Of a stretch of DNA of 64,000 bases, positions 38,346 to 64,000 are shown piece after piece (the stretch's first letter is position 1; every line of letters begins with the position of its first letter). Source of the stretch: Amorphochlora amoebiformis. Lineage: Eukaryota > Cercozoa > Chlorarachniophyceae. The stretch is taken from contig BAAHQB010000034.1 in assembly GCA_054601695.1 (NCBI GenBank), positions 806,001 through 870,000 of the forward strand, read 5' to 3'. Under the pieces are notes generated by a model. It searched no databases. It saw only the letters and a list, made by a program, of their open reading frames with translations, and was not told where the DNA came from. A program made the translations under genes and the position numbers.

Positions 38346-38517
38346 CATATATGTAAGCATATATTCAAAATAATTATATTTATACTATTAGCATACATAT
38401 GATATATGAATATCCATATATATATGTGTATGTATGTGTACATAAATAAAAACTATTAATCACTAAGCCACGAAATAATAATACATACGTATATATATAT
38501 ATATGTGTATATGTGTG

Positions 38518-38570
<53 letters not shown>

Positions 38571-38683
38571 ATATATATATATATATATGTATATATAATA
38601 TATATAGTAACATGTGCAGCCCTCAAATAATAATACCAAAATATAATATGTATTTATATACATATATATATATATATATACAT

Positions 38684-38753
<70 letters not shown>

Positions 38754-39118
38754 TATGTTTATATATGTTTATGCGTGCGTGAGCATATCTCCTTAATGTG
38801 TAAATATAATACATATATATATATATATATATATACATATATATATCTATACATATATATATATATATATTATATACATATATATATATATATAGTTATA
38901 TAATATATATGTACAATATTATGTATATACCTATATATAATATATATATATATGTGTGTGTTTGTATATTCTGTTTTTTTATATACGTACATACACAATC
39001 ACTGTAATATAATCCAAAAATGCTGACAACCAAGTGTGTTATGCATATTTGTAGTTTGCATTATATATTCATATAGATTTGCATACTTGATTTACACTTT
39101 ATGTACAATTGATATAGG

Positions 39119-39177
<59 letters not shown>

Positions 39178-39437
39178 AGAGAGTCAGAGGGTTTTTTTAA
39201 TGCTATTTGAAATTACTAATGTCCGCAAACCTACAACTGACACAACACTATATAATATATATATATATATGTAAATATATGTATATATATATATATGTGT
39301 ATATATATTGTCATATATATATATATATATACGTATATATTTAAATATATATATATATATATATATAATGTATGTATATATACAATATATACACACATAT
39401 ATATATGATAAAAAACATAAATGTATGAACTTAATAC
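38081..39437. repeat. (TA)n block
   Basis: AT microsatellite. Islands at 38450-38485 and 38606-38645 are related to each other around AATAATAATAC. The island at 39176-39252 is unique. No supported exon. Confidence 0.6.
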
Positions 39438-39482
39438 ATATTTCATATATTCATATTTGTGTCCATTATTAGGATCACCAAC
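39438..39482 (-). CDS. Exon candidate VGDPNNGHKYEYMKY
   Basis: Minus strand, after GCGGTTCAAAG and before GTATTA, 45 nt, phase 0 to 0. The peptide is polar and coding-like, but the acceptor lacks a pyrimidine run. Confidence 0.3.
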
Positions 39483-39504
39483 CTTTGAACCGCACATCCC
39501 CCGT

Positions 39505-39650
39505 TACCCCGAATCCCCCCCCCCCCCCCCCCCCCCCCCTGCCCAAAAAAACCGTTACTCCCCCGAAAACCGTTACCCCCGCTCCAATTAAAGAGAGTGG
39601 TCCCAAGGGTATCCCCCCGATGACTTTGTTTTCGGGGGGGGGGGCCAGGG
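39505..39650. repeat. Poly-C / poly-G island
   Basis: A run of about 30 C near 39508-39539 and a G10 run near 39636, with AAAACCGTTAC duplicated between them. Similar CCCAAAAAAA/ACGGTTA segments occur at 40330-40470. The Pro-rich ORFs are compositional. Confidence 0.6.
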
Positions 39651-39805
39651 TCTGGGCTGGAATTTCTAAGTATACACAGAGCTTGATAACGGTGGAATAG
39701 TATGTGTGTATGTGTGTGTGTGTGTGTGTGTTTGTGGGGTGTGTTAGTATTATATATGCACGTTATGTAGATATATACATATATATACATATATATATAT
39801 ATATT

Positions 39806-39837
<32 letters not shown>

Positions 39838-39921
39838 TGTACACATATATATATATATGTTATTGTGGATATGTTTTTTTTTATATATACATATATATAT
39901 ATATTATATATATAAATGCAG

Positions 39922-53409
<13,488 letters not shown>

Positions 53410-53807
53410 TGCCGTATTTTTCTATTAATTAAGTCTAGTAAGTTATCTAGTTTATCTCAGATCTGACTGATCCGGCCAAGGCTAGATATTATCGAGACTC
53501 ATGATTTATCATTCGGGCTAGCCAGCTAGAGACCTAGTCTAGCTTAGTCTCTAGAGTATAGCTAGTACTAGCCTAGGCCCTAGGGTACGTCAATACGAGG
53601 CTCCAATTTCTACAATTTAACTCTGGTGTATCGTCTATACTCTAGATACTAGCCGCTAGTATACCTAGTATGAGTTGTAGCCACAATATCATAGTAATAT
53701 TCTAAATATTCGAATGATCAATGATAGAGGATATATTAGTGGCAAAAGCTAAATTATAATCACTACATCTAGTGCATACTAGAGCTGTCTGGACTATTCA
53801 ACCAAAT
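53410..53807. other. CTAG-rich intergenic segment
   Basis: Non-repetitive DNA after the stop codon of the membrane gene, with CTAG unusually frequent (53510-53590, 53635-53660). No exon recognised. Confidence 0.5.
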
Positions 53808-54480
53808 TCACTGGCTAGCACAGGCTACATGCACAATTGTAGCGACCTCTAGATACCTTCGAACACTTTTTGGGTCACCAGGGGGCAAGCTCATTAGACT
53901 AGCATGGCGAAGACGACCCCAATAGTTGCTTGTGGGAGGACGCGCAGTACAGCCTTGTGGGGTGGCCTCGGGCGAGGGAAGAGCTCGTGTATACTTCACT
54001 CCACCGGCGCACACAAATTTTGATTCTTTGGGCTGCAATTGGTCCTTGGGGCCCTCGAGGAGGATCATGTCTTCATCATATAACCCAGGATGCAACGCGC
54101 TCGGGATGAATTTGCCCCTTCTGGCAGCTGGAGCGTGAAGTCGTCATCTGCTTTAGACTCGCCATTATGAAGGCGCTTCAGAGTGCAGGTACCATTTCGA
54201 TTCATTTCCTTCTTGATGGAGAATAGCTTGTTTGGTTTGAGACTGGTTTATGTGTGGAAATTTGGTGAAGTCCACACTCGGTCATTAATGATTTTAGCGG
54301 CGGTGAGACCCTTCCACATCCCCTTCGAAGAGGAGATCGAGGCCACCCTTACTCTTGACTACTTCCCAATTTTAGACCCTTGGACAGCATCGCGAGTATT
54401 TTGTGCTGGAGCCTCAGCCTGGAGGGAACGGCACGCCGACGAGCCCACAAGAAGGTTATGGAAATTTATAGATTAAATCG
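53808..54480 (-). pseudogene. Decayed or spurious minus-strand frames
   Basis: One frame (53808-54095) reads LHPGLYDEDMILLEGPKDQ and continues open. Another frame upstream reads GMWKGLTAAKIINDRVWTS, then a stop, then LFSIKKEMNRNGTCTLKRL and ADDDFTLQLPEGANSSRA before a stop. The composition is coding-like but frames are broken. The plus strand is also open at 54183-54476 (LTLDYFPILDPWTASRVF). No family recognised. Confidence 0.2.
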
Positions 54481-54796
54481 GATCGGAATCCAGCAGCTTT
54501 TTATCACAACTCAGGGCTCTTCGGGGGATAGGCGGTCAACCGCGCCATGCAGTCAGCGTGCCTGTATGCTGCAGTGATCATCAACGTGTGTGATCCCATG
54601 ATGCCCATCGCCCAATTTTCATTCCTACACTTCAAATCCTGTTAATCCGCAGCAAGTAGGGCTTCTTGTTTGTTACTTATGAACAGTCTAATTCCTTAAC
54701 GAGTATTAAGTAATACGTCGCAGAACAAAAGAAACTCCAACATAATTCACTTCCTGCACGTAAATTTACACATCATCGCCGATTTGCCTTCAAGTG
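54481..54796. promoter_or_regulatory. Presumed upstream region of the YC gene
   Basis: Unique, (TA)n-free sequence immediately before the start codon at 54797. By position it should hold the promoter and 5' UTR, but I can identify no specific element. Confidence 0.25.

Positions 54797-64000
<9,204 letters not shown>

Noticed and set aside
39485-39700. Pro-rich 71-aa ORF
   Set aside because: It depends on a poly-C run whose exact length is uncertain and has no supporting splice sites or homology.

Overview
This is eukaryotic nuclear DNA. About two thirds is (TA)n-type microsatellite. The rest is blocks of vertebrate-type TTAGGG/CCCTAA repeat, long GA or CT tracts, several minisatellites, two dispersed-element families, and very short unique segments. 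The ORFs that span (TA)n translate as IYIYIY and are artefacts. There are no prokaryotic operons, rRNA genes or CRISPR arrays. The telomere-type hexamer, GT-AG introns and microsatellite content suggest a repeat-rich protist or an early-branching metazoan. I cannot name the taxon.

The unique segments behave like micro-exons of about 20-120 nt. Many are bounded by TATATAG or a pyrimidine-rich AG, and by GTATAT, GTAAGT or GTATGT. Joining them with phase bookkeeping gave coherent proteins. (1) On the + strand, 54797 to beyond 64000, a secreted cysteine-rich protein has a signal peptide and at least four copies of a module of the form C-x-C ... C-x-x-Y-C ... C ... C ... C ... C-x-C. (2) On the + strand, about 39922-53409, a single-pass membrane protein is built from up to 13 phase-compatible exons and ends in a stop codon. 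(3) On the - strand, 8481-4275, small exons join into a near-complete WW domain. (4) On the - strand, 34574-32412, five phase-compatible exons include a membrane segment. Isolated exon candidates lie at 0.7-1.8, 9.5-11.1, 15.6, 18.4-20.4, 22.9, 30.9 and 39-40 kb.

Layout. 0-8.5 kb holds minus-strand exons in AT repeats with GA satellites at 2.95-5.8 kb. 8.7-32 kb is dominated by interstitial telomeric blocks, a CT tract, several minisatellites and a MITE-like element at 25.26-25.69 kb. 32-34.6 kb is the minus-strand membrane gene. 35.7-37 kb is the main (TA)n-free island, where the prevailing strand changes. 37-42.8 kb holds AT repeats, short elements and C-rich telomeric blocks. 42.8-53.4 kb is the plus-strand membrane gene. 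53.4-54.8 kb is intergenic. 54.8-64 kb is the cysteine-rich gene, whose introns carry a relative of the MITE.

Two patterns recur. Exon ends plus their adjoining AT repeat have been copied in tandem into neighbouring introns. Telomeric blocks are mostly oriented so that CCCTAA lies on the sense strand of the surrounding gene. All gene models come from reading sequence only and need transcript evidence.
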